A stretch of DNA of 64,000 nt from Nemopilema nomurai (GCA_003864495.1 PEDN01001362.1:433471-497470), one strand, 5' to 3'; numbered from the stretch's first letter, positions 1 through 13,458 are shown. A program made the numbers and translations. Notes: generated by a model not told the origin, from the letters alone.

Positions 1-3000
1 TAATTTTTTTCTTCTAAGAAACCACTTTATAAGAGAGCCACTGGTAACAGACTGAAAATTTTAAGAAATTTCCATTGGTAAATGAAAAATCACTAAGAAA
101 CTTTTCTTATTCTTGTTGGAATACGGAAGATGCCACTGTGCATGATTTTGCGCTGCGCATGATTGTGCTAACTACATAACCTGACAAGATGCTGGTACCA
201 TACATGATCAGACACCGGCATAACACCCTTCATTATTTGGCTGCCGTTGCCAATTCAGAGACTGTGAATCAAATTGTAAACTTCTAAGGAACAGTAACTG
301 GTAAAATGTGTTCAAAATGTCCTAAAATTAAAAAACTTTCACTGGCAAAGCTTGAGCTAGATTTCTAAAAGCGCAAAGCGTCAGATAGTTTCAAAATTAA
401 ATGGAAAGTATTCAAAACGAAGTTACTCTATATGCCTAAATGGAGACAAAATAACGGGGATCCATTCACGTTCGGTTGATGTTATTGACAAATTGCATGC
501 ATTTGTAAAAAATTTCATGCTTTTGTCAGAAATCGCATGCTTTCGTCAAATTGAGGAGTCGGCAACTTCTAATGTAAAGGGAAACGGGATAATGAAACAG
601 TCGTTTTGATGTGCACAGAGAATGGAAGAAAATTAATTAGATTGAGAAGCAAAACAAGATGAGAGGAAATCCTGAAATTCTGCCCGCTAGGTGTGAAAAA
701 AATTTCTAGAAACGTTGATGATTTCACCGAGGTAGAAAAATGAAATTTCCTTTATACGACAAGAAGATTTAGATTTTATTGAAAGTCCCACAAGACATTA
801 AACTATCAAGCCTTTCTCTACATAATATAAGGGTGCATTAAATTAAATGATGCTTGATAATTTCTTAATCAACACGGCCGCGGAAAGAACCTGTAAGGAT
901 GCTGTAATCAAAGGTGTACATGCAAGGTCACATTTGAGTCAATTCGTAGGGCCTCTGTCCAAAAAGGCAATGAAAATAAAAGCCTTGCAAGTGATTCTAA
1001 TTTTACAACATAAAATTCCAGCATTCTATAACAGTAATAGACATGCTGCACATGGCACGTGATTCTTTCTTCGAAAGGCAACCAAATTTTTGCAAAAAGA
1101 TAAAATATATCTAAGTTTTAAATGTTTGAAGAAATAATTCAAAAATTCAGTTGAGATTTTCCATGGCAAGCGTATTGTACGATCGAATTTTTTTATACGC
1201 ATGCTTTTTCAAACCGCTTAGGTTCCAGCAATCATCTCCTTGATTATCAAATGAACAATCACTTAAATCAGAGTCCAAAGAGAATCATTTGAAACTTTAA
1301 GAAATAAATTATTTCTTATACCCAGTACTTTGATCATCTCTAATATATTTATCCTAAGCTATATATGCAGTCTATCGACACACTTCAAAAACATTTAATG
1401 GGTGGATTGCCGTTAAACAGCTTCTGTAGTACTGGTTCGATTAGAAGGATATTGGTAAGTTAATCTTGCCAAGAAAGATGCTTAGGTCTAAGTTATGGCC
1501 TAAGAGATGGGGGATAAGGAAGAAGAGGGCTGTTGTGGTATGGTCAATCGAATAAGACAGTTTACAATTCGTTACACTTGATATAACCACACCGGCAAAA
1601 GAACGCTTCGACAGCCTTCTCGAAGACTCTTTTTCAACTAGAATAATAACTTATTAACAGGTTTCTACCCATCAAGTTGACAATTATCATGTGTCAAGAT
1701 AAAGAGCTTCTCTTCAGAATAAGCGAAAACATGATCAGCTACCCGCCCAAAGTTGCAAACACGCAGGGAATTTTATCACCAATTCCTTTTAACATAAAAA
1801 GGACCAGTGGGACCTGTGTCATTATATGCTTAAGCAGCTAACAAAAAAATAAAACTGATGGTGATGCGTTTCAATAATTAATGGCGACGATTTATTTAAT
1901 GGAAATGATGATCATCCGAGATGTTTGTTCCAGACGGCAAAGAAATCGCCAATTCTCGTGGCTGTATCCCAAAATGACGGTGAAGGGCTTACGATGTCAT
2001 CGACATTAGAATCTGTGAGCAGAAAACACATTCAAATCATCAATGCAATGTTGTAATAATTCAGATGAACGTTCAATATGCAGACAAGCAACAACATTAT
2101 CCTGATCCAGTCCGGAAGGCAATTTGCAATAAATGCAAGAGACGTCGCATCGCTGTATATACACGTGGAAAATTGCTTTCAAAACAGCAAGCAAAATGAG
2201 TTTTGACTGCTTCAGTGAGTTTCTTGTTTGCACAAGGCTGTAGTTTGTTGGAATACGTTTAACTTATTGGCCTTTGTGATTAAATCCATCGAGACAAATC
2301 TCGAGGTCAACATAAGAAAGGCCTACAGAAAGAAGCAGTGGAAAGTGGCCTAGTGCATGAGAATGAATATAGCTGACATGACGTAGGAGGTCTGGGTCCA
2401 GTATCCACAGGGCTAATTCATGGAATGGAAATCTACGGAATAACACTGACATAGATAGTAACAGGAAAAAAGAATTGAACTTAGGAAATAAACACTGAGT
2501 TGGTAGAAAGAAGGCATGTTAAGATCAAGATTTAAGGTCATCATTCAAGGTAGAGTTGAACTATGTGGATGCAAAAATCGTGCTTGTGAAGAAAGCGTGC
2601 AAGTGGAAGAGACCTGCTTCAACTGATATAAACAAATTGGAGTAAAAGCTCATGGTCACAAACAGCCATCTACTCAAAGATCAAGATGGGAAACATTTGA
2701 CACAATTCTCTAGATCTAAGCAACGATTTAAATTATCGAAATATTCTTCAAGACGCCCTAGACTCAGCATGTTCGTTTTCATAATTACCGCAAAAGCTCA
2801 ATTAAGCCCCCAGATATTTCATTTTCTTTATTTCATTTTCGAGGACTTAGGGGGCAGCTTAATAGAGAGGGGTCTTAACTGAGAGGGAGGCTTTTTTTTA
2901 AATCAAGATCAAGGATACAAGAATGACATTTGTTTTCCTGTTCTTTCCTGGTTTTTATCTAAAAAGGAAAATGTATAACGAAACAGTGGCTGAAATCTAA

Positions 3001-4169
3001 TTGTTAAATCATGGAATTCAACAAAAGTTTCAAGTCTTAGTCTAATATTTCAAATATTAGGAAAAATACATCATGAGCTATCAGTAATCAATTTACTCTG
3101 TAGTCTTATTTGTATGAAAATGGTGGTCGAAAATCTTTAGCATCAGCAACTGACTGAGCAAAACAAAGTTAGGGAATTTACTTGAATTGGAAGAACATAA
3201 CAAATGAAAAAACATTTCACTGCCTCATCTTTACAGTATGTCGTCTTGTATGATAAAATAGTATAAGCAGGACTTAAGACATATTTACAATGGCAGATAA
3301 TTTCAAAGGTAATATCCTTCTTCGAAACAAGCTTCAAAGACCTCGAAGTCTCGAGACACACGTTTATTAGACACGAGTTTTATTCTGGACATGTTACTTA
3401 TTCCTCGAGTTTTAGGGCTTCTGTCTAAAATTATCCGCGCTACTAGTTTTGGACGAGACTAACATTCAGTCTAAATTTCATCAAAACCATGTGCAATAAG
3501 CTTAGAGCAACCAAATTAACGATTTTCACAAGAACAACGCAAGCCCTGGGAGATTTTAAAATTGATTTGGAACTGCAGAAAACAGATTCGAAAGCTCCTC
3601 GTTATTGAACCACAAGATTAAATATTGGCTGGATATCGTAGTCTCAGCCTTGTCAAATCATTAGCAAATCTTTTCCTTAGCTCTATAAATGCTTTTCCAA
3701 AAAGACTAGAAATTAGTTGCACAGTAGTAAATCGTCTCTCACCTCAAGGTATTAATTTCATCTGTCTGAGATTTGGACCGGGTGATAATCAATATTATAG
3801 TTTTGTGTGTTGGTAAGGAAACCTTGCCATCTCTATGGAATTTTGACAATGTTCTTCGTGAACTATCTTGGTTAGTCATTCCATTCATTCGTGCAAGTGA
3901 ATTGATACCCAAAGCATCGGTCCTTCTTCTTAGATATTTTTCTTTGTTTACATAGAAGATTGCGGGACAATTAGAGATATCGTTACATGTACTTCCCTAA
4001 ATATTGATTAATAGCTATAGAGCCACTTCGAAATGCCAGAGCACACTTTAAGTAGATAAGGGGGGGGGAGGGGGATGTAGGAGGGAGGAGATCAGTACAA
4101 GCTAGCAGCTACTACAATTACAGGAGGACGCACTACAACACCAAGGCTGTTGGAAGTTCTCTTTATACT
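1..4169. other. Gene-free stretch
   Basis: No reading frame here has recognisable protein similarity, and I could assemble no plausible exon chain. It holds a short run of imperfect direct repeats around 486-550, a possible degenerate inverted-repeat element around 2795-2895 with G/C tracts, and a purine-rich tract near 4060-4090. Small unrecognised exons cannot be excluded. Confidence 0.5.
486..550. repeat. Short imperfect direct repeat, about three units
   Basis: Three units of roughly 22 bp share a core like GCATGC followed by TTTGT or TTCGT. This is an AT-rich minisatellite with no evident gene association. Confidence 0.4.
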
Positions 4170-5006
4170 CTAATTATCCTTTTTTCGGCTCGCCAGTTTA
4201 AATTTCAAAGCTGATTTAGTATTCTTCGACCTTCTTGCCAAAAGCCGATCATCGACTTTTCGCTTCTCTTCAAGTCTCTCTAAAGCAGCTTCTTTGATGA
4301 CCATAATTTTCGCATCTCGGCTCCTATTCTCAGAAACAGTCCTTTGGAAAATATTCACAACATCGAAGTACCTCTTGACTGATGGAAATCCACAGTGTAC
4401 AACACTTTCACGGGAGGTACTGCTCCTGGCACAACTCCCTCCAGATGTCCGTGTAGAGTCAGACGCCCTATGCGTACTTAAAAAGTTGCAAAGTTTGTCA
4501 CCTGTTGTCACATTGTCATAAAAGACATCGTTGTCCAGTTCCTCCGAATCACCGACCTCTTCACTCTCGTTCAACGATTCCAAAGTTCTCACGGAGTTCC
4601 TCCTTAATCCATGCAGTCTTTTGTCATAAGAGCTATGCGCATTCGCCAGCGCTTTTAAGACCATTGGCGAACTCGAGTCGTACTCTGTCATGCATCTTCT
4701 TGTCCTTCCTCCAACATTGCTTTCCTCTCTCCCTTGCTTGGTGACGTCAATCTTCGTAATTGTCTTAGACCTTTCGGCCCTCGCAGGCAGACAGTCTTCG
4801 CGGTTAACTAGCGAAAGGTTTCGTCGAATACTGGGAAGATGGTAGGCTCCGTGTTGGCTGCCTCGTCTTCTTGTATTCGCATGGGAATCTGTAACTTCGA
4901 CGTTTGGCACAGATCGAAGGCTGGACATCCATATTTTAGAATTTACTCCAACGTCAGCGTTGGAGATCGAGTTTCCCCTTGACGAGCTGAAGCGTTTAGT
5001 TCCCAT
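4170..5006 (-). CDS. Intronless orphan gene, basic Ser/Arg-rich protein
   Basis: An open frame of 278 codons begins at the ATG at 5006 (the codon just upstream, 5007-5009, is TTG, so the ATG is the natural start) and ends at 4170. No known domain is recognised. The protein has no signal peptide or membrane span. It is rich in Ser, Arg and Lys, with an acidic patch about residues 148-160 (ESLNESEEVGDSEELDND) and a strongly charged, probably helical C-terminal 60 residues (IKEAALERLEEKRKVDDR, then a Lys/Arg-rich tail). Such composition is common in intracellular, partly disordered proteins, possibly nuclear or cytoskeletal, but that is inference. Codon use is less AT-rich than the surroundings and the frame is far longer than chance allows in this sequence, which supports a real gene. 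It could also be the last exon of a longer gene; no upstream exon was found with confidence. Confidence 0.6.
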   Translation of the reverse strand: MGTKRFSSSRGNSISNADVGVNSKIWMSSLRSVPNVEVTDSHANTRRRGSQHGAYHLPSIRRNLSLVNREDCLPARAERSKTITKIDVTKQGREESNVGGRTRRCMTEYDSSSPMVLKALANAHSSYDKRLHGLRRNSVRTLESLNESEEVGDSEELDNDVFYDNVTTGDKLCNFLSTHRASDSTRTSGGSCARSSTSRESVVHCGFPSVKRYFDVVNIFQRTVSENRSRDAKIMVIKEAALERLEEKRKVDDRLLARRSKNTKSALKFKLASRKKDN

Positions 5007-5612
5007 CAAAAGTTGACCAATAACTCACGTACTTCGATGTATCTTAGTTTAACAATCTAGATCGCTATCGAGTGCTTCTAGCCCATACTGGTGAGCAAAT
5101 AACAGTGAGGTTTTCCATCACACCAAAAACTTCTGAGTGACGTGGAATGAATGTGCTCTAAGCATTTCCTTTGCCTTTCAACCTCAGATTAATCGAGCAT
5201 AATACTTCGAACAGTGACAGATGGCTGTTATAAATGCTATCTCTAATTTGAACTAATCTTGCTGCGCCAGAATACCAGTTATCGTTAATCTTAACAGTCC
5301 AAACAAATTTGTCAGCAGTCATGTCTTACGTTTAGCGTCCTTGGGTAGCAATGGGAATTCGATATGTGATAAGCAAGTTTGAAGCAATATAGGCCAATTC
5401 AAAAGCACTTATTTTCAAACTGTTGTCTCGGTGATATTATTATGCTCTCGGAAGAATGAATACAATTCCCAAGATGCAACTCGAATAAACACGTTATTTC
5501 AAAATCCAGGGTTTATCATTTCGAAACAAAGGGATAATGTGTTGATTGATATTGCTCGAAACAGCAAGAGCAATTAATATTAACTGATATCCGTGTTGTA
5601 ATACCTTTTTTA

Positions 5613-5685
5613 TTGTGGTATACAGCTGGTTTTATTCATATGGAAATATTGTACGTCATATGAAAATACAGCCAGCAAACCACAA
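5613..5685. other. Long imperfect hairpin
   Basis: The left arm starts TTGTGGT and ends TTCATATG. The right arm starts CATATGAA and ends ACCACAA. The arms pair over about 28 bp with a few mismatches and a 2-base bulge, and the loop is about 13 bases. The size resembles a microRNA precursor, but it could equally be the remnant of a small inverted-repeat transposon. There is no evidence of transcription. Confidence 0.4.
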
Positions 5686-6758
5686 CAACATCTGCCTTTA
5701 CGTCAGAACAAAACAGCATGAAACACAGATCTGATTAGATTGCAAAAAGGGGAGTGTGAAGAATAACCAATGGACTGAAGTACTCAAAATGCTTAAGAAT
5801 ATGCAAACCAGAATACGTATATAGCTCCAGATCTCCACAGCCTTCGCGACAAATATTAAAAAAAGGACTGCGTCTTTGTTATCACATACATTCATCTGTA
5901 TTTCGCCTGACAACTGTTTATCGCTATTGTCAGCCATTTTTCACTCTGATTCGTTTGTCGTTGGGAATTTTGAGAACCGAAAGATCATGACAGTTAGAAG
6001 ATATTCAGTTAATGTTCGCTGCTGAAGGATAGGAAATCTTCTAAAAGCCATTCGAAAAAAGTCCTGGATTGGTTGGTAATGAGGAAATTCATCAGACTTT
6101 ACGTGCGAATGCATCATGGAACTTGGCTTTTAATTTAGTAAATAAACGACTTTGACTTCTATTACTCGTACAATGACTTCATCATCCACCATAGGAAATG
6201 AATACTTTCCGTTGTCCTAAGCCGTCTATAAAGAGTTCCCTGATGATCTGTAGCCAACGAATTCAAAAAAGCTACTTTGCTACCTTTGAAAGTCACACAA
6301 ACGCATTATTTAAAGGAAGAGAGCAAATAGCGAGTGGGAGGTTAATTACCTTATAGGATGCCTTGGAGGTATAAAATAGCTTCTTGTTAAATGACTCGAG
6401 TGCTTGATAACACCACGCTTTATGACCGTAAAGAGAGTCTATGAAGCCTTTTTCACTGATATAAATAGAAAACACTGAAAGTATAACGAGGCCTATAGGG
6501 TAAAACCAATCTCTACGCAATCAGATCATCACAATGACATGAAATATAGCAACAATACAATTAGACATTGTGTTATTAACAAGTCAGCAATAGGATGGGT
6601 TCATATAATGGTGTGTTACAATAGAGCATTCAAGGCTTTGACAGCTCCTTTGTCAACAAATTGTAAATTGTGCCTACAATGATTTACAGATGACATCTGA
6701 GAACACGACATGACTTTTTAGAAATGGACAAAGAATGTTTTTAGTGCGGGTGATTGGT

Positions 6759-6930
6759 CATTTACAACCAATCATACGCTCTTCCCTTCAATCCTCTGGT
6801 GTTTCAATCCGCAACTGGTTACTTATTTTTGGGGCTCTTTGTTATTTTCTTATGTCTGCATGCTCCGAGGATTGTCGGGCAAAAAAGGAAGCTAAGTAAG
6901 CAAAAAATTATTTCGCTTTTTCTTACTATA
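6759..6930 (+). repeat. Dispersed repeat family R1, copy 1
   Basis: It shares a mosaic of words with 59651-59838 and 61912-62075, including ACCAATCA, ATCCGCAACTGG, a GAGGA..GTCGG segment and CGCTTTTTCT. This copy is the most diverged of the three. The family is unidentified and probably a non-autonomous transposable element. Confidence 0.55.
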
Positions 6931-7339
6931 AAGAATTATTTTACTTGAGAAATAAGCAATAATAATAAGCAGCCATTTTATTGAACAATAAGCAGCTCTT
7001 TTATTGCAACTAAAAGCTCATGACTTTTCACAAATTCATCCTTTTAAAAATATTAGCAAAGTGTACAGCATCAAAAAAGCTGGCTCTGTTGTTTTTCCAA
7101 TATGAAATTAATTAAGTGATTTCATACCTAATTGACAATACCAACACCACCTGCAGCTTAAATTATTTACAGGTATATTCCATGCATGCAGATTATGTGG
7201 GTGCTTGCAAATTTCCAGTGGTAAAAAGGTAATGAAAGTTGGTATGCATTGTATAGTAATCAATTCAATCATTCAATTATTCCTAAATTAATGATGATTT
7301 TATTCAGGCACACTGGTGCAGTCTAAGAGAGACAGGAAA

Positions 7340-7610
7340 ACTTGGAGGAGGGGGTATCAGGGGGATCATAGCCCCCTGTACTTTTTTGTAGAATAAAATA
7401 TTTGTTGCAACCATGTAAAAACATTTCAAAGATATTTATAAGTAAAAAGAGAGGAGGTCAGATATTCTGTAATATATTTTGTTTTGAAGGGCCCAGACTA
7501 TGATTTAATTATCAAAATATTTAGGGGTGGCAGCCTTAACTGAAACCTTTTATAATCTTCATATTTTGCACCCCCCCTCCCATTTTCTAATATGAATTGC
7601 TGGCCTTGTA
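7340..7610. repeat. Possible inverted-repeat element remnant
   Basis: The left side carries a segment like GCCCCCTGTACTTTTTTGTA, similar to GCCCCCGCACTTTTTTGTAA in the element at 40589-41057. The right side has a C-rich tract followed by CTGGCCTTGTA. Together they suggest a decayed relative of that element. Ends and target duplications are not clear. Confidence 0.3.
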
Positions 7611-9382
7611 TAAACAAGAATACTGAAAGTCAGCTTGATGGGAAGGGTAGAAAATATAATGGTGCTAAATTGAGAGGGAAAATTGAACCATTGCAAGATA
7701 ACTGCAATCCAGGAACTAGTATTTGCTGGTCACGTAACAAGACTGAAAAAGAACCTACTTCTACAACAGAACAAATCTGAATGGCTCAATTATGGTTATA
7801 CTCACAGAGATTCATTAAAGGCACTATTTCATTATGTCGAGGGTTATAGAGGGGTAAGTTATCAAATTGATAGGTTTTGCAAGACTATTACTTTTCAGTT
7901 GCATTTAAATCTCCATTACAGTAGAATTTTTATACATAGGGTGTATTAAAAAAGCATTAAATGTTTAACACTTTGGAAACCTAACATACACAAAAGATAT
8001 ATTAACAGGCTGTGATAGAATTACTGAAGTTAAATTTGAAAAGAAATCAGATGTCCTAGCATTCTGCTAAATCGACCAGACTGGAACCATAAAATAGTAT
8101 GAAACATAATTCATAAAAGGTTAGTGAAAAGTGTGCAAGTTAAAGATTGTATTGTTTTGTGACCATAAAATGCACAACTTCAGATACTCTGAATCATTAT
8201 TGCAAATCCAAAAATAAGTTGTAAGTTATGAATTATTGCAAGAGTATTGACTTGTACTCATCTTATCGCATTTCCCACCCTTTTTACTTTATTTCACCAT
8301 TTCCCTCTCATGTTTAAAAAAACTAATGATATAAAGTCTGCAATATTGCTGCAGAAAATGCAAGAGGAGACAAGTAAATATTACAAGACAACACCTATAA
8401 ATTTCTGTTTTTGAAACTTAAATGTCAAAATTTGTTCTTCTTTATAGTATTGGCCCTTCTTGTTGTTTTAAAATGTTAAAATATCCACTGGAACTTCTTT
8501 TATGTTAAAGAGGGCAGATAACCATAAATTCTTTAGTTGGCATACTGTTCACATGGTTTTGCTTTTCTTAACTAAAATAACCAGAAAACGAAGCAGAAAA
8601 GTAGATTTCATGGCTAAGGATGGATGAAGTAAGCTCATTTGGATTTTGCGATTCTATAAACTATGGCTGGCCAAATAAGAATTGGTCACGCCCCTCCTGC
8701 AAAATTATATGATAGAAGGCAAGCGCGCACTTTTCACTTTTGAGGCTTTTTCAAACATAAACATAACAGCAGGGCTCTTTATTCGTGAACGCTTGAATGT
8801 TTGATAGACAATTCAGTGTTAGAAATTTTAAGGGTATTTCATAAACTCTATTAGGAGAATAACACGTGTGGGAGAAAATCAGGTAAATAAAGACAGAATA
8901 TGGATTAAAGCATTTGTTGAGAATAAAAACTGGAAGGATAAATAAAAACCTTGTGTTTGTGTTGCTTGTGCTCACACCAGTATCTTCTTAGGTCAAAAAA
9001 GTAGCAACGGGGCTTTTCTGTTAAACTCCAGCAACTGGTCTGAATCCAATGTTTTGTGATCTGGGCAGAAAAATTACATTTTCCCGCAAAAATGAATACG
9101 AGGCCAACTAACCCCTTGGGAGAGCACCACGTGGTAAAATGGCAGAGAAATAGCAAGGCACTTGGAGTTTCTGCTTACCACAAGGCAATATTGAAAGATA
9201 GGCAAATAACACTTTCTGAAAAGGTGGTTGAAAGGTTTTCAACTAACGGAAGCTTTGTTTCTATACTAAACGATACAATACGGACGGTATCATTTCGTGA
9301 TTGCAAAAAATCCCCTGAATAAATTTCTACAAAAACATCATGGAAAACGAAGCTATCAGAGTCAAGAAAACACTAGGACACT

Positions 9383-9432
9383 TCTCGAAAAGCTTAAGCT
9401 TCTCAGTGTCCTTTAACTACCTTCGGAAGCAA
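9383..9432 (+). repeat. SINE tail fragment
   Basis: This segment matches the 3' part of the SINE at 55700-55925 (read on its minus strand): the word GCTTCTCAGTGTCCT is identical and is followed by a shared TCGGAAGC. The tRNA-like head is absent, so this is a 5'-truncated copy. Confidence 0.5.
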
Positions 9433-10794
9433 GGTAGAAACAAATACAAAATACTAGGAATTGAAGTAAGATGCATAAAAGATGACTGAGGAATGTAGAT
9501 AATATCGTTATAGCTTGCTTCTGGCTTGCTACCTGAGGCGTAGTAGAGGCAGAATGTTGTCAATGCTAGAAAGAAGTTGGTCTGAAGGTAGTTTCCTTAT
9601 TGGTATGTTTCTGCCCGCAACCCTGCCCAGAAGCCCCCCAAGGTTTGCAACTTAAGTAGGCCCCGGCTTTAATGACACAATTTCTTTATTTTATTTTAAG
9701 GGGCCTAAATCAAAATAGGGTAAAAGGCCCTGACAAACGTGAATGTGGCCCAGAATCTCGATAGGATTAAAGACACACTTTAGCGAAAGAGGAATCTGCA
9801 TTATATAAAGTGAAAATTTTACTTAAGAACATAGTTTTACTTTAACCATGCATAACTCTATTACTAAGTATCAATTAAAAAGTATAAACCATACAAATCA
9901 GGCCTTGTAAAGAAATGACATATTGCCCTCATTTTTTAAGACAAATTACATAATAGCTTCTAATATACAACTATTTGAAATTGCGTTATACCATTCCAGA
10001 CATAAATGCCCTTCTGTAGTCGCTTGTACAATTGAAGTAACACAGCGTTAACTAGGTCCCGATAGAAAGGAGCATTTTATTTTTCACATTTCAGAGTACT
10101 GGCAACACTATCAGAATTAAAACCCCTTGATGAGAATTAACTACTTCTATTTGAATTGGGGAAATTTAACTACTTCTATCTCATCCCCTCCATCAACCCT
10201 ATCTTTATTCTCAGTTCATTCTCTTTAGCCCCAATACTCTCAATTAATCTCTTAATAAATTCTAAAATACTCTCTATATACGTAACAAGCAGTGAACAGT
10301 AAACCAAATTGTAAAATGAATTTTTTCTTCAGAAGCCTTTTGATAGCGAGGCCCTAAGGATTCTCTTTAGTAGAAAATAAAGAACACGTTTCTAAGGCTA
10401 AAATCAACACGGGGTCAACCTATGACGAAATCGTTACTCAACCTTACTGTATATACCAGTATAAACCTGTTTATACCTGAACTGTGCTTATGATTAATCC
10501 TTTACAAGCTGACATCTGAAAATGTCCAGTTTTCTTTCTGTGGATCCAGCAGATACGATAAACGGCTTTCTTCCCTCGACTTTGAGCAAAAGTTATGCAC
10601 TATGTGATGTGCCTTTTTGATGGTCCTGGGGTCAAACGACTCTAGTCTTGTTTTGCAAGATGGAACAGTATCTCTTTCTCAGCAGTAGTGATCAATCGGA
10701 TATTTTGCGCGTGACATGTAGCTAGAATAATATCTAATCTCAAGTTCTTTTCAGGAATACGACCTACTTTTGAGTTGTGAGGCTTGATTGTTTA

Positions 10795-13458
10795 TCAAGT
10801 GGCAATGTCATGGAACGGAGCGACTTGCTCCTCCTTTGAGGCACACGTAAAAAGGCCAGCTCCACAAGTTACTATCATCCCTACACACTCGACGTAATAC
10901 GATAGGCCAAAGCCATTATCGCTTGAGAGGTTCATATTCAGTGGGAAGGTTATTAATGCAACCAGCTGCAATAATGCTGCAAGAGGAATGGAAACTTGTT
11001 ATCAATGTATTCAAACGTACATGGTTATTAAGCGAGGTTCTAGCAAACCTAAAGCGAGGCTACTGAATTGTCCTAGTAGCTATCAAATTGATTCAATGCA
11101 TGCTAGTTTTGCATCGTATTGACGTATAATTTTGCTCACATTATTAGGCATTTGTGATTGAGAGCAGCTGTGATTGTCGCTTTTCTTTGCATTGTGGGTT
11201 TGTCTTGGATATTGAGCTAAGCGGGATTTCATATGAAATCTCAATTTGATACAATTTCTGTCAAAGCCTCATGCAACATAAAAAAGAACTCAATGAAGCC
11301 CTAGATGCTAACAAAATATGGGCATTAGTGTATATTTAATGACTCAAAAACTCAATCCGAGCAAGCGAGACTTACATACCTGAAAGGAGCATCGTTACGC
11401 TGACATACTTGATCTTCTTGCTGCAGCAGATGACGGAGAAAATGGCGATGATAGAAAAGCAGCTAAGAGCAATCGACGCTGCCAACAGTCCAATCACTGC
11501 CTTCCTCCAACCTTAAAAAAGTGTATTTCACTAGTTTTATAAAATTGTCATGAAAGGGCGACCGATACTGCAACCCATCTCCTCTCCTAATGCGGAAAAG
11601 GTGGTTCTCTCCATTCAATCAAGCGAACAAGCAATCAAGCAATCAAGCAACCAAGCAATCATTAAATCATACAAATCAATCATTCAATCACTCAATCGAG
11701 CAATCATTCAATCATTGAATCAATCAAGCAAGCAATCATTCATTCAATTGAGCAAGCAATCAAGCAACCAAGCAATCATTGAGAAAACTTCAATTCAAAA
11801 AAATTGGACTTGTAATAGATTAATTGCGCAATACTGTCATATCATGCAAATTTCAATTTTGTTCGAGTCACAGCAAGGGACTTGAAAGTTAATCACACCC
11901 CTTCACGCCACCAATGAATAATTTTGCAGTTGCTTCTAAGTTCTAATGCCACATACAAGAACTTTGAGAAAACTATTTTAAAGGACTTCTTGTCATTGCC
12001 CACTGGAGTCATTTTTCCCAGAATTGTTCATGGTAGCGCTCTGTGGCATTGTCCCGAAGCTCCAACTGCCAAACTCTTTAACCAATAAATTTCACCAAGA
12101 ATAACGTTTGGCAAAAAAATAAAAGAAAGCTTCGAATCATCTGCTTCTATTTTGCCGATTAGTGAAGAGGTTCAAATCAACCAAAAAACCACATACTCAA
12201 AAAAATGTTTTTGTTGGTTTTGTTTCAAGTTTGATAACAGGAAAATGAAACGCGGCCATTTCACGCCAGGCCGATTCTGTTGTCATGCTAGGGGAAGGTT
12301 TATCATACATAATAAACGCCAATACGTAACACTCTGAACACGTAGACCTCAGCAATTAGAAAGTTGTAACTTTCGGGCAGTTTTCCTCTCGAAATCTGTG
12401 AGAGGTATTGGAGTGTTTCCTTGAATTTTCAAACCATCCTGTTTCTTTCAAAACAAAGCCTGATTTGTCCTTTTCATCAATAAGAGACTCAGTTTGAAGA
12501 AGACACATCTAAAAAGGATTGGCCCTGTTCAGATTCTGACGTCTTATCACAATGCGGTATGGACCAATCTCCCAATTCATCTAAAATTTCCAAATGATTC
12601 TCCATTTTTGCCCCCTTTCTCCCTTTTAACCCAACGAGAATGCTGTCCATAGTGCAAAAGGAGGCCTACAATTTCCTTATTTCATCTATAGTAGTCTTAA
12701 TGTTTACGTATATCGATGAACCCCTGTCATTTACCAATGTAAATCCACACCCACCTACATTGAAGAGAAAAATTCTCAAGTTCTATTTATCTAAACCGGG
12801 CAAGATTTGTCCTTCTGATTGCTGTTCCTCTTACTTTCTGACATCATCGTGCTAATAAACATTCCGATTTAATAACAACGTTATCATGTAAAGAAAATGT
12901 AAAGTAAAGCAAATCACTATGGTTGTCCTATCGCAATGTTGATATTCTATCGATTTCTTATGATACCGACTATGATATGCTATCAATCTGATACTGTCTA
13001 AATTGCATGTGTCCATTTTAACTTCGCATAGTCAATCAAAGTGCGTTTAGATTACTTTACCTAGACTACACCTGGCAGCTTAACATCATGTTGTTAATAT
13101 TTTACATTGGTATGATAATATTATTGTTGATAGAACAGTAAATTGCATGTTACTTTATTGCATGTATGTATGGTATATCACTGTAGATGCTGCTTACTGT
13201 ATATGGGAGCTTATCAATGCGCAATTGCCAGCCAATGCTTGTTTAAATCTACATACCTTCATTTGTCTTGACTGCGAAACATGTACCGCTAACACAGTAG
13301 TTGAACAGTCCATATGAATATTCAATTTCCTCCGCGGATGAAAGCTGCGACTGCGTTGAGACGACATACCAGTCATTGGACGCAAAAGCCGCGATTGTCA
13401 GAAGGGTTGCTAGCATTGCAAGTAAGGCCGTGAAAATTCTCATCTGCGTAACCCTCAT
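10795..13458 (-). CDS. Claudin-like four-span protein, gene A
   Basis: Three coding exons on the minus strand: 13257-13458, 11380-11511 and 10795-10976, with donors GTATGT and GTATGT and both introns in phase 1. The product is 171 residues. Exon 1 has TM1 (ALLAMLATLLTIAAFAS), then the first-loop claudin signature: DW, GLF..C and a second C four residues later. Exon 2 has TM2 (about AVIGLLAASIALSCFSIIAI) and starts TM3. Exon 3 completes TM3 and has TM4 (around GLSYYVECVGMIVTCGAGLF), then a short tail. The best family is the PMP22/claudin superfamily, which acts at the plasma membrane and often at cell junctions (septate junctions in invertebrates); the specific role is unknown. The start at 13458 is the first ATG; a second in-frame ATG lies five codons downstream. 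Exon structure matches genes B, C and D. Intron 1 holds an (AATCAAGC)-like repeat. Confidence 0.82.
11612..11781. repeat. AATCAAGC-type microsatellite
   Basis: Degenerate repeats of AATCAAGC, AACCAAGC and AATCATTC inside intron 1 of claudin-like gene A. They produce a spurious Gln/Ser-rich reading frame. Confidence 0.9.

Larger units (their letters stand above)
5007..10794. other. Gene-free stretch with repeats
   Basis: No supported coding exon. It contains a strong hairpin (5613-5685), one copy of a dispersed three-copy repeat (6759-6930), a G/C-tract repeat remnant (about 7340-7610), and a short fragment matching the tail of the SINE at 55700-55925 (about 9383-9432). Confidence 0.5.

Noticed and set aside
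5698..5937. 79-codon minus-strand frame starting MADNSDKQLSG with a GTATGTGA donor-like site after 16 codons
   Set aside because: It could be a first exon, but no acceptor or downstream exon in matching phase was found with confidence.
11550..11885. 111-codon plus-strand frame, Gln/Ser-rich
   Set aside because: It is read through the AATCAAGC microsatellite in intron 1 of claudin-like gene A; no domain or conservation signal.
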